Shown here in pieces: positions 10,596 through 21,440 of a stretch of DNA of 64,000 nucleotides. The first letter of the stretch is position 1, and every line of letters starts with the position of its first letter. The notes under the pieces were generated by a model. The model saw nothing but the letters and a program-made list of their open reading frames with translations. It was not told where the DNA came from and made no database searches. The DNA comes from Chrysemys picta bellii (taxonomy: Eukaryota; Chordata; Testudines; Emydidae): NCBI RefSeq assembly GCF_011386835.1, contig NC_088804.1:40163549-40227548 (forward strand). Reading direction: 5' to 3'. Both the position numbers and the translations under genes were made by a program.

Positions 10596-11935
10596 TCAGG
10601 ATAGGCTGTAGATCCTTATGATGCGCTGGAGAGATTTTAGTTGGCGGCTGTAGGTGACGGCTAGTGGAGTTCTGTTACTTTCTTTGTTGGGCCTGTCTTG
10701 TAGTAGGTGACTTCTAGCTACCCTTCTGGCTCTGTCAATCTGTTTATTCACTTCACCAGGTGGGTATTGTAGTTGTAAGAATGCTTGATAGAGATCCTGA
10801 AGGTGTTTGTCTCTGTCTGTGGGATTGGAGCAAATGCGGTTGTATTTTAGAGCTTGGGTGTAGACAATGGATCGTGTGATGTGGTCTGGATGAAAGCTGG
10901 AGGCATGTAGGTAAGTATAGTGGTCAATAGGTTTTTGGTATAGGGTGGTGTTTATGTGACCATCACTTATTAGCACTATAGTTAGGGTGACCAGAGATCC
11001 CGATTTTATAGGGACAGTCCAGTTTTTTGGGTCTTTTTCTTATATGGGCTCCTATTAGCCCCCACCCCCATCCTGATTTTTCACATTTGCTGTCTGGTCA
11101 TTCTAACTATAGTGTCTAAGAAGTGGACCTCTTGTGTGGACTGGTCCAGGCTGAGGTTGATGGTAGGGTGGAAATTGTTGAAATCTTGGTGGAATTCCTC
11201 AAGAGCCTCCTTCCCATGGGTCCAGATGATGAAGTTGTCATCAAGTAGAGTAGGGGCGTAAGGGGACGAGAGCTGAGGAAGTGTTGTTCTAAGTCATCCA
11301 TAAAAATGTTGGCATACTGAGGGGCCATACAGGTACCCATAGCAGTCCCGCTGACTTGAAGTATAAATTGTCCCCAAATCTGAAATAGTTATGGGTGAGG
11401 ACAAAGAAACACAAAGTTCAGCCACCAGGTTTGCCGTGATGGTATCGGGGATGCTATTCCTAACGGCTTGTAGTCCATCTTTGTGTGGAATGTTGGTGTA
11501 GAGGGCGTCTACATCCACAGTGGCCAGGATGGTGTTTTCTGGAAGATCACGAAAGGATTGTAGTTTCCTCAGGAAGTCAGTGGTGTCTCGAAGATAGCTG
11601 GGAGTGCTGGTAGCGTAGGGCCTGAGGGAGAGAGTCTACATAGCTAGATAATCCTGCTGTCAGGGTGCCAATGCCTGAGATGATGGGACGTCCAGGATTC
11701 CCAGGTTTATGGTTTTTGGGTAGCAGGTAGAATACCCCTGGTCGGGGCTCTAGGGATGTGTCAGTGTAGATTTGTTCCTGTGCTTCTTTAGGGAGTTTCT
11801 TGAGCAGATGGTGTAGTTTTGATAATCCTCAGTGGGGTCAGAGGGTAATGGCCTATAGAATGTGGTGTCAGAGAGTTGTCTAGCAGCCTCTTGTTCATAT
11901 TCCGACCTATTCATGATGACTCCAAAAAGAGTTGG
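10596..11935 (-). pseudogene. PLE reverse-transcriptase remnant
   Basis: Fragments in several frames: 'NRSEYEQEAARQLSDTTFYR' near the 5' side, 'VDALYTNIPHKDGLQAVRN' (the RT palm motif region), 'GTCMAPQYANIFMDDLEQHF', and 'LISDGHINTTLYQKPIDHYT' near the thumb. Frameshifts separate these pieces, including one just upstream of the catalytic Asp-Asp region near 11245, and the MITE at 10983 splits the coding further. Clearly an RT of the Penelope type, and clearly dead. Confidence 0.85.
10983..11105. mobile_element. hAT-like MITE (123 bp) inside the PLE, with 8-bp TSD
   Basis: Ends TAGGGTGACCAG and CTGGTCATTCTA are inverted. It is flanked by the perfect 8-base duplication actatagt (10975-10982 and 11106-11113). 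An 8-bp duplication is typical of hAT-superfamily transposition. A near-identical copy sits at 16652-16772, and one end survives at 44553. The insertion post-dates the PLE it interrupts. Confidence 0.85.
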
Positions 11936-11945
11936 AGATGAGACT

Positions 11946-12972
11946 AATTTGATCCAAAAGGAGCTAAAAACATGAAAATGGAAATGATGATGATCCCATT
12001 GCTGGGTGCAATCCAGACCAGGGCGGGGTTGTATTACCACCTTCCCTGCAACTTCACAATGATTCGCTGCTGTAGCTCCCAACCTGGGCTTCATACAAAC
12101 AGCCTAACAGAATGCAGGTCACACCCTTTATCAATTACCATCCCCCACAATGGATGCCACCACGGAAAAGGGTTTGTCTTTCTCCCCTTAGAGCGAGGCT
12201 CAAATCATGCCCGTTTAGTATCTGTAATTTCTAGACTTTAATGTTCTCGACACCAGACAGAGGTCTCAGTCTTGAGAAGTATCAAAATAAATATCGTAGC
12301 AGTGCCCAGCTGTTTTAAGTGAAATAAAAAGTGGTGGTTTATAGCTATAAATAAGTGGGTCGGGGAAATTTTCAGACTACTTATGTATGCAAAGTTCCAG
12401 GAAGTTGTGAACGTAAATTAAAAGCAATGAGCATGTATCCTTTAAATCCCCTGTCTACAAAGGTCTGTATTTCCACAGAACGAGTTCATTGACTTTCAGC
12501 ATTTTTCTGTCAGACCACATCATGCCTGCCTTTGATGCTTTCAGTCCCTGCAGCTTGCCTACAGCAGCGAACAACTATGAAAAGGCTGCTCAGAGCAAGG
12601 ACAAGGCCATCAGCTGCCAGCATCTCGCTGGGTCTGCCAATGGGAGATCAGGCCCTAGAGTGGACTTAACTAATTGCTGCAGAGTCCCCACGCCAGTGGC
12701 TGGGTTTGCCAGGTGTGTTGGCGGCATGTTGCCATGGCTAAGTCACATAAATCCACCGCAAAGGGTCCCCCTATCAGGTGATACAAGGGAGTGGCTCTTT
12801 TGCCACATGGAGAAGGGCTGTGTTATGCGGGTCTTAGCCGGAAGTTGCTCTTTGCATAGCATACGTTGCTCAGCTCTGTAGCCGAAATAGAAAAATGAAG
12901 AGCAGCGAGCCCAGGGCAATTTTACTTAGCTACAAGACAGCGTGAGTATTGCTGGTGAGTGGAGTGAATCAG
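11946..12972. other. Unassigned non-coding stretch
   Basis: Probable original target DNA flanking the PLE. A 130-codon open frame at 12489-12881 (plus) has no recognisable motif, and I treat it as chance. Confidence 0.4.
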
Positions 12973-13262
12973 ATGCTATGTCTACGCTACCTTGCAGTTC
13001 AGACTCAAGGAGTGTGAATAGCAGTGCGCACCGAAGTGCTGATCTGGGACTCTCCCGTGTGAATGCTGTGGGTGCAAACTAAAAGGTTCCTAGTTCCCAT
13101 TAATGTAGTCCTGTTTGAAAAGGATTGCATTATTGCGAACTAGGAACCTTTTAGCTCATGCCCACAGTGTCCACGTGGAGGAATTACAGTGCAGCACTTT
13201 GATGCGCACTGCTATTCACACCCCAGTAGTCCGAACTATGGGACATTGTGTAGACAAGCCCA
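12973..13262. mobile_element. Long foldback MITE, about 290 bp
   Basis: Outer ends 'gctatgtctacgctac' and 'gtgtagacaagccc' are of the 'tctacac' type. Most of the element folds back on itself: 'gtgtgaatagcagtgcgca' pairs with the complementary 'tgcgcactgctattcacac', and 'aaaaggttcctagttc' pairs with 'gaactaggaacctttt' around the centre near 13108. No coding sequence. A non-autonomous DNA transposon. Confidence 0.75.
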
Positions 13263-14016
13263 GAATCGGCGGATTCTCAAACAAAATCAGATTGACATGG
13301 CCTGCCAGGTTTCAAGTGCAGAGAGAATGGTTCCCAAAGAAGACTGCTTGTTCTAGTCATGTCCAAAACATCATAACGAAATACTGTCCCCTTGAAAGAG
13401 AGTCCAAAAAAGAAAAGATTCATCCACTGAGGGTTTTTAGGGACTACAGTGTACATGTTGTAATTTACCAGATGTCTACCGTGGCAGAAGAGTCATGACC
13501 CATAGACATGCATTACTGGGACAATTATTATGTACATTAAATGCAAGAGTGGGTTGGCCCAAAATTGGGTCTACTGTTTCTTTGTCAGTTTTCAAATGCT
13601 ATTAAATATTTTGTTCCCAGCAGCTCTTTGCACCCCTTTCTCATTTCTAAAAGGTCTGAGAAGCTACTTTTCTTTTAGGCAGGAAGCTGTTTCTGTGGGG
13701 AAGGGCCATGAAGGAGGAGTTATGGATCTGAAGCACAGACCTTCCAAGCAACACTTGTGGAGGATGGGTTTGGTCTGGTTGGATTTTTTCCACCTGAAAA
13801 CATAAATGGTGATGTTTGCCCAGCTAAATCCATTAAGGGGAGATTTTCAAATAGGAATTAGGCAGCCAATTCCCACTGACTTTCAACTAATGGATATTTG
13901 CATTTTTGTAAAATCTCCTCTTATGCTAGAGGACTTAACTCTTCCTTGAGTGACTTGGAAAATGGCTTTGTGGGGTTCTCCTGTGGACACATCCTGCCTT
14001 CTCATCCTTGGCCATT
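13263..14016. other. Unassigned non-coding stretch
   Basis: No recognised exon or repeat. Confidence 0.4.
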
Positions 14017-14937
14017 AAATCATAGAAAATGTGGGTTGGAAGAGACCTCAGGAGGTCATCTAGTCCAACCCCCTGCTCAAAGCAGGACCAACCCCAACTA
14101 AATCATCCCAGCCAGGGCTTTGTCAAGTCAGGCCTTAAAAACTTCTAAGGATGGAGATTCCACAATCTCCCTATATAACCCATTCCAGTGCTTCACCACC
14201 CTCCTAGTGAAATAGTGTTTCCTAATAACCAACCTAGACCTCCCCTACTTCAACTTGAGACTATTGCTCCTTGGTCTGTCATCTGCCACCACTGAGAACA
14301 GACTACCTCCATTCCCTTTGGAGCCCCCCTTCAGCTAGTTGAAGGCTGCTATCAAATCCCCCCTCACTCTTCTCTTCTGCAGACTAAACAATCCCAGATC
14401 CCTCAGCCTCTCCTTGTAAGTCATGTGCCCCAGCCCCCTAATCATTTTTGTTGCCCTCCGATTTGTCCACATCCTTTCTGTAGTGGGGCCCCCAAAACTG
14501 GACGCAATACTTCAGATGTGGCCTCATGAGTGCCGAATAGAGGGGAATAATCACTTCCCTCCATCTGCTGGCAGTGCTCCTACTAATGCAGCCCAATATG
14601 CCGTTGGCCTTCTTGGCAACAAGGGCACACTGCTGACACATATCCAGCTTCTAATCCACTGTAATCCCCAGGTACTTTTCTGCAGAACTGCCACTTAGCC
14701 AGTCGGTCCCCAGCCTGTAGCGGTGCATGGGATTCTTCCGTCCTAAGTGCAGGACCCTGCACTTGTCCTTGTTGAACCTCATCAGATTTATTTTGGCCCA
14801 ATCCTCCAATTTGTCTATCCCTACCTTCCAGCGTATCTACCTCTCCCCCCAGTTTAGTGTCGTCAGTCAACTTGCTGAGGGTGCAATCCATCCCATCATC
14901 CAGATCATTAATGAAGATGTTGAACAAACATAGGGGG
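14017..14937 (-). mobile_element. CR1 LINE, 0.9-kb 5'-truncated copy
   Basis: The minus strand runs from the RT domain to the 3' UTR. Translations include '[17 protein letters not shown]' followed by 'DDTKLGG' (end of the RT palm with the catalytic Asp pair region), then '[19 protein letters not shown]', '[20 protein letters not shown]' and '[10 protein letters not shown]'. The 3' UTR ends with the 'gaggtcatctagtccaaccc' complement at 14057-14076. Frameshifts separate the blocks. The 5' break is at the start of the RT block near 14937. Typical CR1: 5'-truncated, no poly-A, no obvious target duplication. Confidence 0.9.
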
Positions 14938-15679
14938 CCGTGTATGCCATGGCCTCCGAGGGCCTTCATTGAGCAGAACCTGCACAGTTCTGTTGTAAAT
15001 CTGGGTAGGGGGAAGGCTCTGTGGAGCCTGCTGCGGGGTGCATGCACCCTTACGTTCTCTACAGCCAGCTATGTGGCGGGGTTCCTTGTGCCCACATGCC
15101 CCACCCTGCAGAAGGGATTGCCTGCTGGATCCTCTCCCTTGTAACTCCTCCAGTCATTTCCCTCAGGTATGGGGCATGCTAGTGGTGGGAAGTTATTCCA
15201 GCTTAGAGGCTGGAATACCAGCATGGAAGGAGGGAAGGTTTCCTTCCCCCCAGCCCGTCACCCCCTGAGGAAATCCTCAGTACACAGTCTGACTGCTGAA
15301 GACATGCATTGTGGTCAGAGCTTTGGCCTCGCTGATTTCCCACTAAAACGTGCTCAGTTTGCCAGTGGGAAAAAAATCCATTTTTCTAACTGTCAAGACC
15401 AAAAACTCCCCTTGGGCTCAGAAAATCCGTCTGTGTCTTCCTGCCTCGGATATCCTCAACAGTCTCTGCAATTGGACCTGTGGTGACCATTTCGCTGCTG
15501 ATGCACCAAAGAGAATAGAACCCGGCTTGCTGCGTTGGTAGACACGTGTGAGGGCAAGTGGAACGAGAAGTCGGGACTCTCATCGGTCTTTCTCTGCAAC
15601 TTTCTTGTAAACAAACTGATGCTTCGCTTTATTTTAGTCAATTCCTCTAGCCCAGTAGCACAAGAATAACAAACAAGCG
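14938..15679. other. Unassigned non-coding stretch
   Basis: No feature supported. C-rich stretches near 15240-15270 are not organised. Confidence 0.4.
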
Positions 15680-15748
15680 AGGCAGGGAGTGTCTTTTTGT
15701 TCTGCATTTGTACAGCCCCTAGCACAATGAGTTTGCATTGTGTCAGTA
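15680..15748 (+). repeat. MIR-like SINE tail, sense
   Basis: 'gcagggagtgtctttttgtt', then 'gcatttgtacagcccctagc' and 'acaatgagtttgcattgtg'. This is the sense version of the tail seen antisense at 3018 and 52738. Confidence 0.65.
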
Positions 15749-16202
15749 TTTTTTAAAAATACTTTTATCATTCTAAAATGATTAGGCTAATTTTTGAGGG
15801 TAGGGAACTAAATTGCTCCTGGCTTGGAGGTGAGGGTTGGAACTGGTTCAGAAGGACACTTTGCCACTGGTGTGAGGTAGAATGGCACAAGCACGGTTAA
15901 ATTCTCCTGGGGTAAGCAGGTGTGGCCCCATGGACTTCAGCAGAGCTGGAGTTGCTGATGTGGTGATCGTTCCCTGAAACATGAGCCAGTGATCACCTGT
16001 GTTCGTTCGGGGCAGGTGCTGTCATTATCGGAGTTAAAGTTCCTGAAAAAGGGGCTTCGTGTTGCCAAGTTGGGAGGAAGAGTGAAAGGAAAAGTAGATA
16101 AGAAACTTAATTATGTCCTCAGTGCACAAGGTAGTACTGAGGGGTGTCATGAGCAGCTCAGAGACCGGGTACCTGCAATACGTCTCTTGCAATTACCATG
16201 TT

Positions 16203-16415
16203 TAAGGACTTGTCTACACAGGGACACTCAGGAAGATGAATCTGAATTCACTTTTAATATGTATTGTTAAACTGCATTAAATGCCTTTGTGGATAGTCTT
16301 ATTCGGAAGTAAAGGGGCCTTAATTTGATTTTGCTTAATTTAATTTGGAAGTGAATTAAACTAAATCAAATGAAAGCTGCTTCCGTTCTGAATAAGAGCA
16401 TCCAGTCAGGGGTTT
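16203..16415 (+). mobile_element. MITE, 'acttgtctacac..gggacactcagg' end type
   Basis: The left end 'gacttgtctacacagggaca' is followed by 'ctcagg', the same start as the element at 35813. The interior is AT-rich with the inverted pair 'cttattcggaag' and 'cttccgttctgaataag', so the interior folds back. The right end is uncertain. Confidence 0.5.
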
Positions 16416-16439
16416 AATGCAGTTTAACCAATCAGTTTT

Positions 16440-16610
16440 AAATTCTCACCTTTAGTTAATTTGGATTTACTTTCTCGAATGTTCCAAGCCCTTAGTATAG
16501 GATACATGTCCAATCCTTTTTTAAATTGTGCTAAGCTCTTGGCCTCAATGATATCTTGGGGCAATGAGTTCCACAGACTAAAAATGTGCATTGTGGGAAA
16601 GTTAGAAAAG
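16440..16610 (-). mobile_element. Ancient L3/CR1-like LINE fragment
   Basis: 'ggcctcaatgatatcttggg' then 'caatgagttccacagact' is an antisense fragment of an old L3-type (CR1 superfamily) LINE. The paralogous phrase is at 50960-51000 ('gggcctcagtgatatcttgt'). Highly diverged and non-coding. Confidence 0.55.
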
Positions 16611-16651
16611 ACTGCATGCAGCCATGAAATTGACGTATCTTCCGTGATTAG

Positions 16652-16772
16652 TAGGGTGACCAGATGTCCCGATTTTATAGGGACAGTCCGATTTTGGGGT
16701 CTTTTTCTTATATAGGCTCCTATTACTCCCCACCCCATCCTGATTTTTCACACTTGCTGTCTGGTCACCCTA
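16652..16772. mobile_element. hAT-like MITE (121 bp) with 8-bp TSD
   Basis: Ends TAGGGTGACCAGA and TCTGGTCACCCTA are perfect inverted repeats. It is flanked by the perfect 8-base duplication gtgattag (16644-16651 and 16773-16780). The internal sequence (tcccgattttatagggacag and so on) is nearly the same as in the copy at 10983. No coding capacity, so it depended on a transposase from elsewhere. Confidence 0.88.
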
Positions 16773-16780
16773 GTGATTAG

Positions 16781-18063
16781 CCTTGTCAATAGTGCAGACA
16801 TCACCTTGGATCTTAGTGGTTAAAGAAAGAAGAATCAGCAGAAAATACAAGGGCTGTGTCTGTTACTATTTTCATTTCTCTAACGGTTTGGTTTAAACTC
16901 CTAATCCTTGATTTTAAAATTTTGTTTTGTTTCCCTTCTATCCTGATCTAGGGGAAAGCTTTTCTCCTTCCAATTGAGCCAGATTATCAATGAGGAAAAA
17001 TGAAGAGGTTTTCTTAATCATAATACATCTCTCCTTGTCCCCTGCCAGTTGGGTTCCCTGGCATGGCTTCTGCTGCTGCATATTTTGGGGATGCAGTGAG
17101 GTTTCTCCTGTTTTTTGAGGTTTGCTGCTATTTGCTTGAATTTCAAACAAGATCTTCAGCACAAATGTGCACACGGATTTAATTGTGAAAAAAGCCAGCA
17201 GAGAGCTGAACTGTCTCTGGTTCTGTTTTGTTTATATCCTCAATGCTTACTTTGGGAACAAGCATCCACTCTCATTTGGCACAATCCGCTTTAGATAAGG
17301 CTAGATATGTTTTGTCTCTGAACAGTAATAGACAACACTTTTGTTTCTAATTGCATTTTATGTATTTACCAAACCTAATAAATAAAGGACAAAGAGCTTC
17401 AGCATGGAATTGAGATTTTTTTTCTTAATTTCCTGATCCAGCTGTTTCATTATCAGCTGTTTTTGTTCTCTATAGTCCAGATTCCACATGTGCTTGGAAT
17501 TAAAGTGTAAGTTGAATTAGAGTGAAATGCTGGCTTATTTTTTGTTGATATCCACTACTTGCAGTGAGTACAGCAATGGTGAAAAGTGCCAGGCATTACA
17601 GCTTCAAGTCTTCTGTTCATCCAGAGCGCTGGTACCACTGGGTCAGCTGCAGTGTAGACATCCCACGTATGCTGCCTCCTGTCAAAGTTCCTCAGCCTTG
17701 TGCGGGAGGAACTTGTGGTCTCTCTGCTAAGGCATTCCTTGGTCCCTCTGCTGAGAATGCCAGCAAGGGGACCAGCGTGTGGTGCTGGTTTTAGTACTGT
17801 GGGCACCAGTCCACAAGGAACTGGAAAAAAGACTCCCCAGTTCATTGCACATCACCCACCAACATCAGACTGATGATAACAACTTTTGGTTACTACCACT
17901 TTGGCTTGGATTTGAGCTGGTGATCGGCTCCAGACCCCATTACCCGTTCTCTAAGCCTGGAAAAACAAATACTTTTTGCGGTAGAACACAGATGAGAGAC
18001 TGGGTGGGCTGGGGGCTAGAACCAGCCATATCAGAGTTTTAATTCCAGTGGTTACACGCATGC
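16781..18063. other. Mostly unassigned; possible MITE remnant near 17640
   Basis: No exon is recognised. The phrase 'gctgcagtgtagacatccca' near 17647 resembles a MITE end of the 'tgtagac' type, but no partner end was found. Confidence 0.35.
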
Positions 18064-18172
18064 TCTGTGTCTCTTTGGAGCAAGTCTCTTAACATTGCTG
18101 TATGTTGTTCCCCAACTGTAATGTCACCAGAGTGTTGCAAGGATCAGTTAGTTGGTAAAGTGCTTTAAAGAT
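18064..18172 (+). repeat. MIR SINE, part before an LTR insertion
   Basis: 'gtctctttggagcaagtctc' and 'ttaacattg' followed by 'gtaaagtgctttaaagat' fit a sense MIR 3' half. The final 'gtatataaagtac' portion appears only after the LTR at 18846, so the MIR was split. Confidence 0.55.
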
Positions 18173-18845
18173 TGTGACAGACCCAGACCAGTGGGGTACA
18201 GGAGTCTGGTAGAGGGCAAATATACTGGTCACTGGATGAGTAGTTTTCTGTTCCCTGAGTGACCAGAGCAGGGGCTGCACTAGAGTAATCAGGAACCTGC
18301 TAGAACCAGTTAAGGCAGGCAGGCTAATTAGGACACCTGGAGCCAATTAAGAAGAAGCTGCTAGAATCAATTAAGGCAGGCTAATCAGGGCATCTGGGTT
18401 TTAAAAGGAGCTCACTTCAGTTTGTGGGGGGAGTGTGAGGAGCTGGGAGCAAGAGGCGCAAGGAGCTGAGAGTGAGAGGGTGAGGGTGTGCTGCTGGAGG
18501 ACTGAGGAGCACAAGTGTTATCAGACACCAGGAGGAAGGTCCTGTGGTGAGAATAAGGAAGGTGTTTGGAGGAGGCCATGGGGAAGTAGCCCAGGGAGTT
18601 GTAACTGTCATGCAGCTGTTACAGGAGGCACTATAGACAGCTGCAGTCCACAGGGCCCTGGGCTGGAACCCGGAGTAGAGGGCGGGCCCGGGTTCCCCCC
18701 AAACCTCCCAATTGACCTGGACTGTCGGTTCTTCCAGAGGGGAAGGTCTCTGGGCTGTTCCCCAACCCACATGGTGAATCTCTGGGGCAAGAAAATCCGC
18801 CAATAAGCGCAGGACTCACCAAGATAGAGGAGGAACTTTGTCACA
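18173..18845 (+). mobile_element. Solo LTR (673 bp), TGTGACA...TGTCACA
   Basis: The element begins TGTGACAGACCC and ends with TTTGTCACA, which gives the inverted TG...CA ends of an LTR. A TATA-like 'gttttaaaaggagc' lies at about 18399-18412. GA-rich and GC-rich sections follow. No gag, pol or second LTR is nearby, so it reads as a solo LTR left by recombination. The flanks belong to one MIR. A clean target duplication is not obvious. I recall this LTR as common in turtles, but the family is not confirmed. Confidence 0.75.
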
Positions 18846-18975
18846 GTATATAAAGTACAATATAAATGCCAAGTATCCTTAATGACTAGATCAGGGTGTG
18901 GGCAAACTGGACTCCTGGATTCTATTTCTGCCTCTGCGAGCTAGCGAGTGTTAAGCATTATTATATAACTCTTCA
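18846..18975 (+). repeat. MIR SINE, part after the LTR, and a second MIR start
   Basis: 'gtatataaagtacaatataa' then 'atgccaagtatcc' completes the MIR interrupted at 18172. 'ctggactcctggattctatt' with 'tctgcctctgc' suggests the 5' part of another MIR. Confidence 0.45.
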
Positions 18976-19504
18976 CAGAAAAAAAAAACAGATATGCCAT
19001 AAAAAGGCCAGTATCACTTTCTTTTAAGGAGTTACATTTTATTATTCATAACATGCAGATCACATGACGGTAATTAAATTTGGTGTTACCAGGAACTTGA
19101 GAACATTCAGGGTAGCTGCCAACAAGTACATGGCATGCGCCTCAGTGAATTAAACGTTAGCAAGACAGGCTGAACACGGGTAGGCTTTGAAGGCTGTAGT
19201 ATTTAGTGCAGGCATCATAACTTAGTCAGAACAGTTTAACCAGAGGATGCTGCGGGGTTGGGGGGGGGGGGAAGAAATCCACCCTCAGTCCCCAAAAAAC
19301 AAGTAACTTCTTATGGATCCAAATCTCTGCATCCAAACACTCCCATGGCTCCGTCTGTACATCCCAAACTAGATCCAGATCAGAATTTTAGAAAACCCTA
19401 CCAACTTTATTGTGGGCCAGACCAAAACCCTCTCAAAGTTTGGAGTATTCGCAATCTAACTCCTGAAGCATGGGCCACAGGTTTCAGGGGTTTTTGAGTT
19501 CTAA
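18976..19504. other. Unassigned; contains a poly-G run
   Basis: A run of G bases lies near 19256-19271. Nothing else is recognised. Confidence 0.4.
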
Positions 19505-19690
19505 TCCAGGTTCTGTCCCTGACCGACTTTGGTTCACGTCCCCACTTTATCTTGTCTGTAAAATGGACGTGACGATAATGTAATGCTTCCTTAGCTACCT
19601 TGTGGGGTGTTGTGAGGATTAACTGGTCAGTGGCTGTACGGTGCTCTGAACACACAAAGTGCTATTTAAGTGCAAAGTGTTAATACAATC
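19505..19690 (+). repeat. MIR SINE, sense, diverged
   Basis: 'ggttctgtccctgaccgact', 'cttgtctgtaaaatggacgt', 'gtggggtgttgtgaggatta' and 'cacaaagtgctatttaagtg' follow MIR order from core to tail. Confidence 0.75.
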
Positions 19691-20199
19691 AGTATCTGAA
19701 CTTCATAGCTTCATCCCATTTTTGTTTTTCCCCACATGATGTTAGAAGCTGGTGGCACATATTTGATGATACCATGTCAACCTGTGCTGGAGAGTAGGAA
19801 GTAGAGAGCTATAGTGCAGGAATCTCATGTTAATTTACAGAAGTAACTCTTGTCCTTTCTTTTTCTGTTTCAGTAAAATCATTGTTGTGTTCGGGTGAAC
19901 AAAGTGTTCAAACTTATCGGTAAGTAACAGAGGAGTTCACTCCACTGCTTCTTATTTTCCATCTTTTTTTTTTTCCAATTCAGCTGTCTCCTTTGCTAAT
20001 CATCCCTTTGCTTTATTATGTCTTTGGCTCACAAACTGGAGCTTGCTCTAAACAACTTTAAATGCTTGATTATTACAAGGTGGAATGAATCATTAAGAGG
20101 TGGAATCAAAAACTTTTATCAGGAAGATGTGCCATGACCTCCTGAACCAAGACAGCAGAACTAGTTATCAGTGTCTCCAAATGGACTGATAACTAGTGC
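19691..20199. other. Unassigned non-coding stretch
   Basis: No recognised feature apart from a T-run near 19964. Confidence 0.4.
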
Positions 20200-20580
20200 T
20201 AGTTGGAAAATAGAATCTCCATCCTATGGGGAAATTCTGACATTTTGGGGAAAAATCCTCCTGAATCACGATGAAAAGTCAATTTTTCCCCCCAGAGTGG
20301 AAATTCTGAAAAAATTTCCATTTGGAGACATTGAAAAAATTAATGTTGATGGTGTGTAAGCATTATAATAGAATATTACATCCTTCATATAATGTATAAA
20401 TATATTAAAATAATAGTCAAAATGAAATTAAAGACTGCTAAACTTTGAAATGAAATGAGAGAGTCAAAATGAACCATCAAAATTGACATGTTCCCACACA
20501 ACATTTAGATTTTGACGAAAACTACATTTTCTGACCCAAAAAACCAACCTGGTTCATCAATTCTTTTGACCGGCTTTATT
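20200..20580. repeat. T-rich dispersed repeat, longest copy
   Basis: It starts at 'tagttggaaaatagaatctc' and ends near 'cttttgaccggct'. Internal phrases include 'aatcctcctgaatcacgatg' and 'cccagagtggaaattctg'. A 62-codon frame crosses it but is not called. It belongs with the copies at 5535, 35165, 38260 and 59440. Confidence 0.5.
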
Positions 20581-21304
20581 GATAACTTCAATGTAATGTA
20601 ATTTTAGGGGTATGTTACTGACTCTAATACATGGTTAAACAAAATCTTTTCCCCTTCTGTCTTTGGTCCTTCGCTTCCTTCCCATTCTCCTACTAGTCCT
20701 GTCTATGGCTTTGGGGCATTTTTTAACCCATACTCTCATTTCCACAGCCCATGAACTCAATGGTTTGAATTTTAAGTTGAGATAGACAAAAGAGGAGGCA
20801 GGCTTAGGTTTTGCAAAATCTTACTAGCAGACACACCTCTTAGTTCTGTATCAGCCAGTACTGTCTTTAATTCCTTTATTTATTTTTTCCCTGCTGAGCT
20901 CTAGTTGCCTCATTTCTGAGGCTGTGAATGTGTGTGGCCTGCAAGATTTCCTGCCCTTAATAGAAACTTTCTCTACAGCTTCAGAAATAACTACGGTCTA
21001 GTAGCTAGTCTAGTAACTGCCACAGCCTTCTGGATGTTTCTGGCTGATCTGCTCTGCTGTCAGTATGTGTGCAGAGAGAGATGATGCAAACAAAATTCCA
21101 CGTCTCCTTCCCATGGCTACTTCTCCCTTTCTTTGGACTTAAAAAAATCAAAAGCTGCAGTATAAAGCATGTAGGTTATATTAATAACTACAGTTAACTG
21201 ATATCTGGTTGTGCCACCTTTTCTGTTTGCCCGACCTACATGTAGCGACATGGGAATTGGGAGGAGGGAATTAAAAGTTAGGGAGTAGCGTCACAAAAAT
21301 TGGA
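20581..21304. other. Unassigned non-coding stretch
   Basis: No exon or repeat recognised. Confidence 0.4.
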
Positions 21305-21440
21305 GAGAAAGGATGACCTAATGGTAAGAGGAGGAGACTGGGAGTCAGGACACCTATGTTCCGACTTCAACTCTAGCATTGACTTGCTTAATTGCTTTGG
21401 ACATGCATCTAGCACTGTGGGGCTCTGGGCACATTCAAAA
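21305..21440 (+). repeat. MIR SINE, sense, diverged
   Basis: 'gatgacctaatggtaagagg', 'agactgggagtcaggacacc', 'tatgttccgacttcaactct' match the 5' tRNA-like and core parts of MIR. 'acatgcatctagcactgtgg' may be its tail. Confidence 0.6.

Larger units (their letters stand above)
9730..11945 (-). mobile_element. Penelope-like retroelement, longest copy, 5'-truncated
   Basis: Read on the minus strand, the order is reverse-transcriptase remnant (about 11935 down to 10596), GIY-YIG endonuclease (10569-10036), a non-coding 3' tail, and an end at 'cttttgctg' near 9730. The tail contains the hammerhead-like motif at 9779-9816 and the phrase complementary to 'gtggcaccttagagac'. Homology to PLE ceases near 11945, so the 5' part is missing. 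A 123-bp hAT-like MITE interrupts the RT at 10983-11105. PLEs prime at or near chromosome breaks or ends and integrate by reverse transcription. This copy is inactive. Confidence 0.85.
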
